From Bacteroidota bacterium (GTDB lineage Bacteria > Bacteroidota > Bacteroidia > Flavobacteriales > Flavobacteriaceae), in assembly GCA_024278565.1 (NCBI GenBank), contig JAJRSY010000051.1, positions 1-11,417 on the forward strand: a DNA stretch of 11,417 nucleotides, given 5' to 3'. Below, piece after piece: positions 1 through 7,025 of the stretch (positions within the stretch are counted from its first letter, which is position 1; the number at the start of each line of letters is the position of its first letter). Both the position numbers and the translations under genes were made by a program. The notes beneath the pieces were generated by a model. That model saw nothing but the letters and a program-made list of their open reading frames with translations, was not told the origin of the DNA and ran no database searches.

Positions 1-559
1 ACCCCCGTGATATCGTCATCGGCGGTTGCGGCTATCTGCCCGTCGACATAGGTCTTCACCGCCAGTTCGGTGGGGAACCTGGTACCGGTGGCATCGGCAA
101 GTGTAACGTCGGTGGACTTGTTGGCGGCATCCTCCTTGAGGGCGATTGCGGTATCGGCATCCGCCTCGTTGGTGTCGACATCGGCCTGTATTACCGCTTC
201 GGCGGCCAGTGCCCTTGTCCGTTCGGTGGTGATGGCGGTCGCATTTGTGGCAATATCGGTATCGTTGGAAGTGATGTTGGTCGCATTGGTCGTGATCAAG
301 GTCGTGTTGGCCGTAATGTCCGCCGATTCCTCGAGTGCGGAAAGATCCGCACTGAACGATGTGGCCCCCTCGTCCACGGAAAGATCGGTCCCATCGAAGG
401 AAACCCCCGTGATATCGTCATCGGCGGTTGCGGTTATCTGCCCGTCGACATAGGTCTTCACGGCCTGCTCGGTGGGGAAGTCCACATCGGAGTTCCCTGC
501 CAGGGTCCCGTCGGTGGATTTGTTGGCGGCATCCTCCTTGAGTGCGATGGCGGCATCGG
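1..559 (-). repeat. 402-bp (134-codon) in-frame tandem repeat, second copy truncated by window edge
   Basis: The stretch 1-157 aligns with 403-559 at an offset of exactly 402 bp. The first 31 bases of each (1-31 and 403-433) are identical, and most of the next 30 are too. Divergence is concentrated around 64-115 versus 466-517, which encode a variable linker (GTLAGNSDVDFPTEQ versus VTLADATGTRFPTEL). The period is a multiple of three, so gain or loss of units would keep the frame. More copies may lie beyond the left edge. Confidence 0.9.
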
Positions 560-1088
560 AAGCTAGAATCGCATCATCAAGTTCATCAATTGCATCCTGT
601 ACATTGTTAGCACCTAGACTAGATGCCACATTGTCATACAGGTTGGTTTCTGCCTTAGTATCTAAAGTAATGGGCGTGACGGAACCGTTTGAAAAGGTGT
701 AGGAACCATCTCCATTGTCCAGTAGATCGGCTTTTGAGATTTGAATATTGGTGCCCGTTTCATTGGTATAGGTGAAGGTACCGTCTAAATTATCGATGAT
801 CGCAGTGATTGTCTGTCCACCGGAAATATCGATGCATAAACTTGCCCAAACATTGTTTCTGTATTGGAAAAGACAATGTTCATCGGTGTTGTAGATAAGT
901 GCCCCATTGAGCGGAACAATGGCATTCATCTGTGCCGTAGTTGCTCTTGTTACTACAAATACTTTATTGCTGCTTTCTAATTCTAATAGTGAAGTTGCAT
1001 CTATGGTATTGATATTGTCACCGATTTTCACTTGGGAAAAGGCAGTATTTGCCCAAAGAAATAGTAAGGACCATAATAACTTTCTCAT
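1..1088 (-). CDS. Tail-fibre-like surface protein with tandem repeats and coiled-coil stalk (C-terminus outside window)
   Basis: The reading frame is open from the ATG at 1086-1088 to the window edge, giving 362 visible residues with no stop. Residues 1-18 form a signal peptide ending TAFS, followed by QVKIGDN. Residues 19-85 are a head module (LLELESSNKV, TTAQMNAIVPLNGALIYNTD) closely related to that of the gene starting at 5130. Residues 90-150 hold two DGTFTYTN / DGSYTFSN segments, then a VQDAIDELDD motif. From about residue 177 a 134-residue unit begins (IALKEDAANKSTD, then QAVKTYVDGQI), and a second copy starts near 311. Within the unit, residues 258-292 form consecutive Ile-x-x-Asn heptads typical of trimeric coiled coils. 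Such architectures occur in phage tail fibres and bacterial surface fibres. I infer an exported fibre or adhesin. Its anchor or sorting signal cannot be seen because the C-terminus is missing. Repeat codons are GC-richer than the N-terminal part. Confidence 0.88.
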   Translation of the reverse strand, partial: MRKLLWSLLFLWANTAFSQVKIGDNINTIDATSLLELESSNKVFVVTRATTAQMNAIVPLNGALIYNTDEHCLFQYRNNVWASLCIDISGGQTITAIIDNLDGTFTYTNETGTNIQISKADLLDNGDGSYTFSNGSVTPITLDTKAETNLYDNVASSLGANNVQDAIDELDDAILASDAAIALKEDAANKSTDGTLAGNSDVDFPTEQAVKTYVDGQITATADDDITGVSFDGTDLSVDEGATSFSADLSALEESADITANTTLITTNATNITSNDTDIATNATAITTERTRALAAEAVIQADVDTNEADADTAIALKEDAANKSTDVTLADATGTRFPTELAVKTYVDGQIAATADDDITG

Positions 1089-1177
1089 AATTTGGGGTTA
1101 GTTTTATGTCGAAATATAGAACGGAATGGACAAGCCTACACCATTAATGTTGTGAAATTGCAGAAAAAGTATGTATA

Positions 1178-1196
1178 AATAGCAGTTATTGCTATT
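1178..1196. promoter_or_regulatory. Perfect 7-bp inverted repeat in the leader of the second fibre gene
   Basis: AATAGCA and TGCTATT are perfect complements around a 5-nt spacer (GTTAT). The element sits about 90 bp upstream of the ATG at 1088. It could be an operator half-site pair or a leader hairpin. Nothing in the sequence distinguishes these. Confidence 0.35.
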
Positions 1197-1285
1197 GTAG
1201 GAATAATATTACAAAACATATTTGATCGAAATAGAGGATTTGTCACTTGCTTCCAAAACGAATTCAGGATAATTTTTATTAGTAA

Positions 1286-1309
1286 AACTCTCCCGAGGCT
1301 TCGAGAGTT
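1286..1309 (-). terminator. Candidate intrinsic terminator after the T9SS type B gene
   Basis: On the minus strand AACTCTC pairs with GAGAGTT around a 10-nt loop (GAAGCCTCGG). The second arm runs into TTTTACTAATAAAAATT. The stem is about 95 nt past the stop codon at 1402. The U-run is short, so termination is plausible but not certain. The inner 18 nt (1289-1306) is also nearly palindromic and could instead be part of a dispersed repeat. Confidence 0.4.
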
Positions 1310-1368
1310 AGTTGAACCTGCCCGTGTCGTTCAGGCGTGCGTGCCGATCGGACGGATCTTGGAATTTA

Positions 1369-1392
1369 ACCTGCCTAGCTGGCAGGGCAGGT
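1369..1392. repeat. REP-like palindrome (ACCTGCC ... GGCAGGT)
   Basis: ACCTGCC and GGCAGGT flank a 10-nt centre that itself contains a competing CTGCC/GGCAG pairing. It lies 9 bp past the stop codon of the T9SS type B gene. The ACCTGCCT core recurs in the non-coding region at the right end (10794, 11162-11170 reversed, 11251-11269), which marks it as a dispersed palindromic family. Confidence 0.6.
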
Positions 1393-1401
1393 GCCTTTTG
1401 C

Positions 1402-2556
1402 TTATCTGGCGGCCAAGTATAAAAACCCCTGAAAATCAAGGCCTAGGTCATGCAATGATGCAATATAGAAGTACACCCCCGAAGGAAGCCCCTTGTCTTT
1501 GTCGTATACGATGGTTCCGCTGGTCGCAAAACCGGTGAACTGATTCGTATAGTTGTCCATTTCAAATACTTTTAAGCCAAAGCGGTCGTAGATTTTGACA
1601 TTGTTGTTGGGTGATTGGTCCAATTCAGGAATCATCAAAAAGTCATTGATGCCATCACCATTGGGGGTGACCAGGTAATTTTCAAGATCCAAAAGATCCG
1701 ATGGTTGCCCAAAGCCACTGCCAAGCGTAATTATTTCATACTCGTCTGGTACAAAACTTGACGAAGAGATAAAACCTTGATCGAGATCCCCTATGGCACC
1801 ATTGCTGCCGAGGCTCACCCATTGGTTGGTGGATTTTTGCCAACCAACAACGTTCAGGGTAATAATATCGGTAACCAGGGCGTTAATGGTACTTCTCTGG
1901 TTCCAGCTGATGCGGACAGTGGAGGCTACACTGCCCTCTAGTCGCCAAAACTCGGTTGTACTGATAGCACCTAGGCCATTGGCTCTAGTGTCGGTGTTGA
2001 AGTTCGTTGCAAAAGTGGACGGACTATTGGCATCTTCAAAAAAATAGGCGCATTTCGCCAGAGTGTTGACCCCTGTAGATTCTAATATAAGTTGACGCAG
2101 TTGCTGTTCATCACCTACGGGAAACGTAAAATTCCGCTGATCGGTCATGGCGGCATAGCCATCAACTTTTGAAATATCACCACTGCCCGTATAAAATGCA
2201 TTCTGAATAAAATTCAGATAGTTTTCAGGTTGTGCCCTAGGTGTGAAAAAGTTACCTAGAATAAAATTGGTGTTGTTGATGGTGTTAAGTCCCGTGTTCA
2301 AACCAACATGATCAGGATTCGAAATTTCAAGATCAAAAAACGTGGGTACGAACGCCCCTGAAACGGTCAGTGGCAGATCACCGTAAAAACCGGCAAGGCC
2401 CAAATTTTCATCAAAAGAACCGTCATTGATCAGGTTGGTATGAAAGCCCATTGTGCCCTCTTCATGAATTCGAAGGTTGCCCGTATTGTGCAGGGCGGTC
2501 TGGGCGTTTGAAAAAACACTGGCCAATACGAATAGAAAAAAAAGTTGTTTTCGCAT
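1402..2556 (-). CDS. T9SS type B sorting domain-containing surface protein
   Basis: This 384-residue protein begins with a signal peptide (MRKQLFFLFVLASVFSNAQ). Residues 20-285 look like beta-rich surface protein, including DISKVDGYAAM and FTFPVGD (143-149), a pattern common in large secreted flavobacterial proteins. Residues 288-384 match the gliding-motility-associated C-terminal domain (CHU_C / T9SS type B sorting domain): VTPNGDGINDF, VKIYDRFGLKVFEM, LPSGVYFYI and a terminal GFLYLAAR. The family is translocated across the outer membrane by T9SS and kept at or released from the cell surface. The start codon is 3 nt after the stop of the upstream fibre gene, so the two are almost certainly co-transcribed and probably work together. 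The ligand or role of the N-terminal part is unknown to me. Confidence 0.9.
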   Translation of the reverse strand: MRKQLFFLFVLASVFSNAQTALHNTGNLRIHEEGTMGFHTNLINDGSFDENLGLAGFYGDLPLTVSGAFVPTFFDLEISNPDHVGLNTGLNTINNTNFILGNFFTPRAQPENYLNFIQNAFYTGSGDISKVDGYAAMTDQRNFTFPVGDEQQLRQLILESTGVNTLAKCAYFFEDANSPSTFATNFNTDTRANGLGAISTTEFWRLEGSVASTVRISWNQRSTINALVTDIITLNVVGWQKSTNQWVSLGSNGAIGDLDQGFISSSSFVPDEYEIITLGSGFGQPSDLLDLENYLVTPNGDGINDFLMIPELDQSPNNNVKIYDRFGLKVFEMDNYTNQFTGFATSGTIVYDKDKGLPSGVYFYIASLHDLGLDFQGFLYLAAR

Positions 2557-2559
2557 AAT

Positions 2560-5130
2560 TTAAAAATCCAAAACCGTAAAGTACCATTCTGCGACCACCA
2601 AAGAATTATCAGTATTACTACGTATTTCTACTGTGAACGACCCCACTAGTTGTGAGGTTACATAAATTCTGTTGTCACCAACAACCGTTAGTTGAATTAT
2701 ATAATCGTTATTGGGTCTTGCATTTACGAAATTAACGGTATTCACACCTGTCGCACCACTTATAGATTGGACAGCGTTATTTATATTTATAGAATTTGCA
2801 CCATTGGCCTTGCCCATGGCTATTACCGCAGGTTCTTTCCATTCGGTACCGATGCTTGTTGAGGTAAGTACTTGGCCCGCTGTTCCCACATTACCGGTGA
2901 TATCGATCAGTTCGGCTTCCAGTTCCAAACTACCTGCGGCGATTATTTCAAGCCCGTTACCGTCCGATTCGCTCAGCCTTAAAATTTCTTGGCCTCCAGC
3001 CGAGAAACCGAGCTGATCCTCAGCAATTCTGAACATTCCCGTGTTAGTATCGGCATTCGTAAAAAAACTATACCCTGGCTGGCCTACCGTTCCTTCGGTT
3101 GAAGCAAATCCAATACTTGCGGTTATCTGACCATCAACGTCTAACTTGCTTCGAACTGAGGCGGGCCCGGTATTTCCAAAATCACCGATACCTATTCTTC
3201 CTGAACCGGTAAATACCAATTCTTGTCCGTTTAAGTCATAGGCTCGATTTTCACCTGCGGTTTGAGCGAGATCTGTGTTTGAAAGATTGGTTCCTCCTAC
3301 TGATGCCAGTTCATCAATGGCCGCCTGTGCATCAGTTGCAGTAAGTGAAGAAACTGTATTGTCGTACGGGATATCTGCAGCAACTAGAGGGTCGGTCCAT
3401 GCATAGCTACCTGCACCTAGACTGGATAATAATTGGCCATTGGTATCACCACTAGGCAAGCCCCCGCCCCCTGAAGGGGCTGCCCATTCCGTACCAGTAG
3501 CAGTTGTTGTAAGTACCTGGTTTATTGCACCCGCACCATTTCTGGCAATTAGATCACCTGTCAGCACTATATCACCATCATTTTCAATGGTAAATACTTT
3601 ATCGGCCAAGGTCGGTATGGTATTGTCGCCAACTGTATTTTGTAAAAAATGGAAATCGCCGACCCCCCATGCACCGGTTCTTTCATATACCAGACCACCT
3701 TTGCCGAAACTATCAAATCTCTCAACCGAAAACAAAACCCCTACGGCAGAACCGTTGTTGGTGCTACCAGCTTCATTTTGAATTTGAAGTGGGTAGGCCA
3801 ATAGGCCATCTGAACGTTCAGCGATAACTACTTTAGCGTTGTCGCCGACCGGGCTATCGGGTTCAGCGGCATCTTTTTTGAGACCAATGTACAACGCACC
3901 TGTATTAAATCGCTTGGTCGAGTCCCAAAATAAGGCTCCGTTGTCCCCATTGCCCGGTGTGCCTTCCGTGTCTGTGGGTGCGCCATCGGCACCAGCAAAA
4001 AATATGGAGTTCGGGGTTCCCGTATGCCCTCCGGAATTATTGGCGACCACCCAACCATTTTCGGTAGTGTCCCATTGCAGTATTTCCCCGTCGGTAGTAG
4101 CACCCATATCGTTGAGATCTGCGGTTGTAATCGAGAAATCCTCTATTTTGGTTGAATTTATGGCGTTATCGGTAATGGTGAGTGCGCCAAGATTATCAAT
4201 GGTGGCATCACCACTTACGGCAAGTTGTTGTGCAGCGTTAGAGGCATCCCCAATTAGAATCGTACCATCGGCCAAGGTACCCCCACTGGTAACCGCCGCA
4301 TCAACGTAGGCTTTGGTAGCGGCATCTTGTAGATCGACCGGATCAAGAATGTTTTTGATAAATGATGCTCCCCCGTCGTTTCCTTGGGTAAGTACTTGGC
4401 CAAGGTTCTGGTTTCCGCCACCTGCCAAAGAACTTAGATCTACGGTTGTAGAGTTACCATCTTCTATATCGATCTGTAGAATGTTCGAAGCGTTCAAAGT
4501 AGCTCCTGTCAAGTTCTGGTCATCAGTGCCACCTATGCCAATTAAATCGTCAGCGGTTAAAAAAGGAACGTCATTGATAAAAGCACTAACGCCAATATTG
4601 TCATTGTCAAGCGCAAAGGCCCCTACCGAATTTTCTGATAATTTTTCTTCGGTTACTGAGTTGTTCATTAGTTTATCCTCGCCATCAATAGAGCCGTCTT
4701 GTATATCAGCCGTTCCGTTAATACCCCCATCAACAATTTGTTCGGTACGTATGCTGTTCGGGGCGACCTCAAAATTAGACCCAGTGGCTGTTGGTGTAAT
4801 CACTATGGTACTCACCGTATTTACTATGGGATCTGTGGTAAAAGGCCCGTCGGCACCACCACCTGTACCACCAATATCGACCCATTGGGTGCCGTCATAA
4901 TAGTGTACGCTCTGAAGGTCGGTGTTATAGGTCAGTGCCCCATGCATGGGTACAATGGCATTCATTTGGGCAGTTGTTACCCGGGTGATCACCAGTACCT
5001 TATCGGTACTTTCAAGTTCAAGTACAGAAGCTGGGTCCAAATTTTGTGGGTTATCGCCGATTTTGACCTGTGCACTTAGTGAACAACCGATAAAAAGGGC
5101 GATAAGCAGGTATGATATAGAGTTTTTCAT
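2560..5130 (-). CDS. Large tail-fibre-like exported protein
   Basis: This 856-residue protein has a signal peptide (residues 1-20, ending CSLSA before QVKIGDN). Residues 21-88 form the Bacteroidota fibre head module (VLELESTDKV, TTAQMNAIV, ALTYNTD, YYDGTQWVDI). Residues 125-200 hold short SIxDxxI-type beta-helix-like repeats (SIRTEQI, SIDGEDKL, SVTEEKL). An ATKAYVDAAV motif is at 271-280. Two copies of a VLTxTxxGTEW motif are at about 539-549 and 754-764, and YDNTVSSLTATDAQAAIDEL at 589-608 parallels the partner fibre gene. Residues 373-530 resemble tail-fibre shaft segments. The final 75 residues form a compact beta-rich tip ending YFTVLDF. No S74 endosialidase-chaperone domain and no T9SS sorting domain is visible. 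I infer a surface or released fibre, exported with help from the adjacent T9SS type B protein. The first gene of the minus-strand operon, it starts 304 bp from a divergent gene. Confidence 0.87.
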   Translation of the reverse strand: MKNSISYLLIALFIGCSLSAQVKIGDNPQNLDPASVLELESTDKVLVITRVTTAQMNAIVPMHGALTYNTDLQSVHYYDGTQWVDIGGTGGGADGPFTTDPIVNTVSTIVITPTATGSNFEVAPNSIRTEQIVDGGINGTADIQDGSIDGEDKLMNNSVTEEKLSENSVGAFALDNDNIGVSAFINDVPFLTADDLIGIGGTDDQNLTGATLNASNILQIDIEDGNSTTVDLSSLAGGGNQNLGQVLTQGNDGGASFIKNILDPVDLQDAATKAYVDAAVTSGGTLADGTILIGDASNAAQQLAVSGDATIDNLGALTITDNAINSTKIEDFSITTADLNDMGATTDGEILQWDTTENGWVVANNSGGHTGTPNSIFFAGADGAPTDTEGTPGNGDNGALFWDSTKRFNTGALYIGLKKDAAEPDSPVGDNAKVVIAERSDGLLAYPLQIQNEAGSTNNGSAVGVLFSVERFDSFGKGGLVYERTGAWGVGDFHFLQNTVGDNTIPTLADKVFTIENDGDIVLTGDLIARNGAGAINQVLTTTATGTEWAAPSGGGGLPSGDTNGQLLSSLGAGSYAWTDPLVAADIPYDNTVSSLTATDAQAAIDELASVGGTNLSNTDLAQTAGENRAYDLNGQELVFTGSGRIGIGDFGNTGPASVRSKLDVDGQITASIGFASTEGTVGQPGYSFFTNADTNTGMFRIAEDQLGFSAGGQEILRLSESDGNGLEIIAAGSLELEAELIDITGNVGTAGQVLTSTSIGTEWKEPAVIAMGKANGANSININNAVQSISGATGVNTVNFVNARPNNDYIIQLTVVGDNRIYVTSQLVGSFTVEIRSNTDNSLVVAEWYFTVLDF

Positions 5131-5434
5131 AGGGCATTGGGGTATTAATAGGAGTATACCTAATAACTTACAAAAATAAAATTATCTGTGCATATTACTA
5201 ATTATACTAGACAAAATGTACATCCGATGGGGTAAAGAGAGGTATGCTTTGCCAAAATACGTTGAAGAATCAACATTTACAGAATTCGTATTAATCTCGA
5301 TACGCAGCATAAGTAAACCAGAAATTAACAAAAGTTTAGTGGCGTTGGTTTTTATATGATCTCCACATGTATTTTCTTTATAACCTGAATATAACAACTA
5401 AGGGGTCATTTACCCTAAAATAACCAAAAGACCA
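5131..5434. promoter_or_regulatory. Divergent intergenic control region
   Basis: This 304-bp AT-rich gap lies between the minus-strand fibre operon and the plus-strand paralogue cluster, so it must hold promoters for both unless they are transcribed from farther away. A perfect TAnnTTTG box for the fibre operon lies at 5171-5178. For the plus-strand cluster only a weak candidate is visible: TTG at 5345-5347 and TATTTTCT at 5370-5377, with a 22-nt spacer. An 8-bp palindrome ATGTACAT is at 5216-5223. The open frame at 5182-5397 on the minus strand encodes no recognisable protein and is probably chance. Confidence 0.5.
5171..5178 (-). promoter_or_regulatory. Candidate -7 box (TATTTTTG) for the fibre operon
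   Basis: On the minus strand this reads TATTTTTG, a full match to the Bacteroidota -7 consensus TAnnTTTG, about 40 bp before the ATG at 5130. No TTG lies at the usual spacing upstream; the nearest is 33 nt away. The assignment therefore rests on the -7 box and position alone. Confidence 0.4.
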
Positions 5435-6196
5435 ATGAGAATCAAGATATACAGATCAACGCTTTTATTTGTTTTTGCCATGTTCTTTTATGGTTTTATA
5501 TCTGCCCAAGATACCGATCGCAGATTGTTACGGGGGCAAGTAATCTATCGCGGGGTGAACGTGGCCAACGAGAATGTCATTAATGCCACCTCTGAAATGG
5601 CGACCATTACAAATGATAGCGGTCAGTTTGCGATAAGGGTAAAGGTAGGTGATGAACTCGTGTTTTCTGCCTTGAACTATAAATTGGAAATTGTTAAGAT
5701 CACCGAGGATATTCTAAAGAAAAACCGACTTGTGGTTGAGGTAAGTGAAAAAGTGACTGAGTTGGATGAGGTGGTCATCACCCCTGAAGACCAAGAACGT
5801 TTTTTAGAGATCAAAAATGAGGAACTGAAAAAATTCGAGTACGAAACCGATCGGTCCACAGAGGTCGAGAACATTGCGCTTTCACAAGCAGAGCGAGGTA
5901 TGACCGATGGTGTTAATTTTGTAAATATTTTTAAGGCACTCTTAAAGACCAAAAAGAACAATGATGAAGAAGGGCCAAAACTTAAGGTGAGCGAGGTACT
6001 TCGCCAAGTGTATGAAGATGAGTTTTTTGTAACAGATCTTAATTTACCACAAGATAAAATAGATGCCTTTTTGATCTATTGCGATGCCCGAATGCCTGCC
6101 CATTCACTCTTGAAAAAAGACAATGAGTTTCAATTGATCGATTTTTTGGTGACCCACAGCAAAACCTTTCTAGAGGAGATGAATGAAGAAAACTAA
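5435..6196 (+). CDS. Carboxypeptidase-regulatory-like domain protein, paralogue 1
   Basis: This 253-residue protein has a signal peptide (residues 1-25, ending GFISAQ). Residues 32-105 fit a CarboxypepD_reg-like beta-sandwich: LLRGQVIYRG, then ATITNDSGQFAIRVKVGDELVFSAL. This domain usually forms the N-terminus of TonB-dependent receptors. The next motif, TELDEVVITP (108-117), is the linker seen before a receptor plug domain, yet no plug or barrel follows. Residues 185-250 instead hold a short module (SEVLRQVYEDEFF, LPQDKIDAFLIYCD) shared with the next two genes. The protein is probably periplasmic or outer-membrane-associated; its function is unknown. It overlaps the next gene by 14 nt, indicating translational coupling. 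It is the most divergent of the three paralogues. Confidence 0.87.
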   Translation: MRIKIYRSTLLFVFAMFFYGFISAQDTDRRLLRGQVIYRGVNVANENVINATSEMATITNDSGQFAIRVKVGDELVFSALNYKLEIVKITEDILKKNRLVVEVSEKVTELDEVVITPEDQERFLEIKNEELKKFEYETDRSTEVENIALSQAERGMTDGVNFVNIFKALLKTKKNNDEEGPKLKVSEVLRQVYEDEFFVTDLNLPQDKIDAFLIYCDARMPAHSLLKKDNEFQLIDFLVTHSKTFLEEMNEEN

Positions 6197-6962
6197 GCTT
6201 CTTCTTTTAGGTTTCATCTTGATTTCGGCCTCGGTTGGGGCGCAGACACTTTTTTCAAAAAAATTGGAGGGTAGGGTATACAGCAAAGATGGTGATGTTG
6301 CCGCCACCCATGTACGGAATATTACTACCCAAAGAGCCACGATTACCGATATTGATGGGTTTTTCACCATCAATGCCGACTTGAAGGATACGCTGGTTTT
6401 TTCTGCCGTACAATTCAAACGGAAAGAGATTGTCATCACCGCCGAAATTTTACAACAACGGTTTTTGAATGTTGCCCTTGAAGATGAACTGACCGAGCTT
6501 GATGAGGTGGTCGTGACCCCCTATAACCTTTCGGGAGATATTTTAAAAGACCTAAAGATCATAAAAACGGATCCCGTGGTAACCGCCTCTACTTTGGGGT
6601 TGCCCAATGCCTATGTACTACCGGTCACCAAGGCCGAGCGAGAACTCTACGCAGCAACCGCAAACCCGATCATGAGTTTAGACCCCCTGATCAATGCCAT
6701 TACCGGGCGTACAAAGATGCTCAAAAAGAGGGTTCGACGGAACAAGCTGTATTCAAGGACCGATCGGGTAAAAGCCTTTTATGCCGATTCTTTGTTTCAA
6801 AAAGAGTTGAAGATGCCCAAGGCCAAAATTGATGACCTTTTGTATTTCTGTGAGGTGGATCCTGATTTTCAAACGGTGGTCGATTCGCGCGACCGATTGA
6901 AGATCTGGGAGTTTATTCGAAAAAAGAGTGTGCTGTACCGAAAGAACAATGGGCTGAAATAG
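6183..6962 (+). CDS. Carboxypeptidase-regulatory-like domain protein, paralogue 2
   Basis: This 259-residue protein has a signal peptide ending SVGAQ (residue 21). Residues 28-100 form a carboxypeptidase-regulatory-like domain (LEGRVYSKDGDV, ATITDIDGFFTI, DTLVFSAVQFKRKEIVI). TELDEVVVTPYNLSGD follows at 104-119, then a middle segment with STLGLPNAYVLP and LDPLINAITGRTKML (166-180). Residues 192-255 form the shared C-terminal module (RVKAFYADSLF, IDDLLYFCEVD, LKIWEFIRKKS). The ATG at 6183 lies inside the end of paralogue 1, with AGAGGAG 5 nt upstream, a rare Shine-Dalgarno-like sequence here. It is much closer to paralogue 3 than to paralogue 1, so the 2/3 duplication is the more recent. No catalytic motif was recognised. 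Confidence 0.88.
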   Translation: MKKTKLLLLGFILISASVGAQTLFSKKLEGRVYSKDGDVAATHVRNITTQRATITDIDGFFTINADLKDTLVFSAVQFKRKEIVITAEILQQRFLNVALEDELTELDEVVVTPYNLSGDILKDLKIIKTDPVVTASTLGLPNAYVLPVTKAERELYAATANPIMSLDPLINAITGRTKMLKKRVRRNKLYSRTDRVKAFYADSLFQKELKMPKAKIDDLLYFCEVDPDFQTVVDSRDRLKIWEFIRKKSVLYRKNNGLK

Positions 6963-6963
6963 G

Positions 6964-7007
6964 CGCCTAAGTGTCTGTACCCTTTATTTCTGTACAGATA
7001 CTAGGCG
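6964..7007 (+). promoter_or_regulatory. Strong intercistronic hairpin between paralogues 2 and 3
   Basis: The arms at 6964-6980 and 6992-7007 pair over 16 bp with one bulged A and one G-U pair. The inner TCTGTAC/GTACAGA and outer CGCCTA/TAGGCG blocks are perfect, around an 11-nt pyrimidine-rich loop. The hairpin starts 2 nt after the stop codon of paralogue 2 and ends 18 nt before the ATG of paralogue 3. There is no uninterrupted U-run after it, so an mRNA-stability or partial-attenuation role fits better than a strong terminator. Confidence 0.6.
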
Positions 7008-7025
7008 TATTTGATTTCAAATTTT

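Larger units (their letters stand above)
1089..1401. other. Intergenic region with several hairpins, no gene
   Basis: This 313-bp gap separates the T9SS type B gene from the second fibre gene, both on the minus strand. It holds a REP-like palindrome (1369-1392), a hairpin with a short U-run on the minus strand (1286-1309), and a small perfect hairpin (1178-1196) about 90 bp before the downstream start codon. A 7-of-8 match to TAnnTTTG lies on the minus strand at 1111-1118 (TATATTTC), but no TTG is correctly spaced. The layout suggests termination and then a separate promoter for the second fibre gene. The open frame at 1341-1538 on the plus strand is a shadow. Confidence 0.55.

Noticed and set aside
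70..702. Serine/alanine/valine-rich plus-strand frames opposite the repeat fibre gene
   Set aside because: They lack any domain logic and are antisense to a gene with a signal peptide, head module and repeat structure.
2711..4900. Several plus-strand open frames opposite the 856-residue fibre gene
   Set aside because: Low-complexity antisense shadows; the minus-strand frame has recognisable fibre modules throughout.
1..5130. Prophage interpretation because of tail-fibre-like proteins
   Set aside because: Signal peptides and a T9SS sorting domain point to exported host proteins, and no phage structural, lysis or integrase gene is visible.
5182..5397. 71-codon minus-strand frame in the divergent intergenic region
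   Set aside because: No recognisable protein features, and it would occupy the control region for both flanking units.
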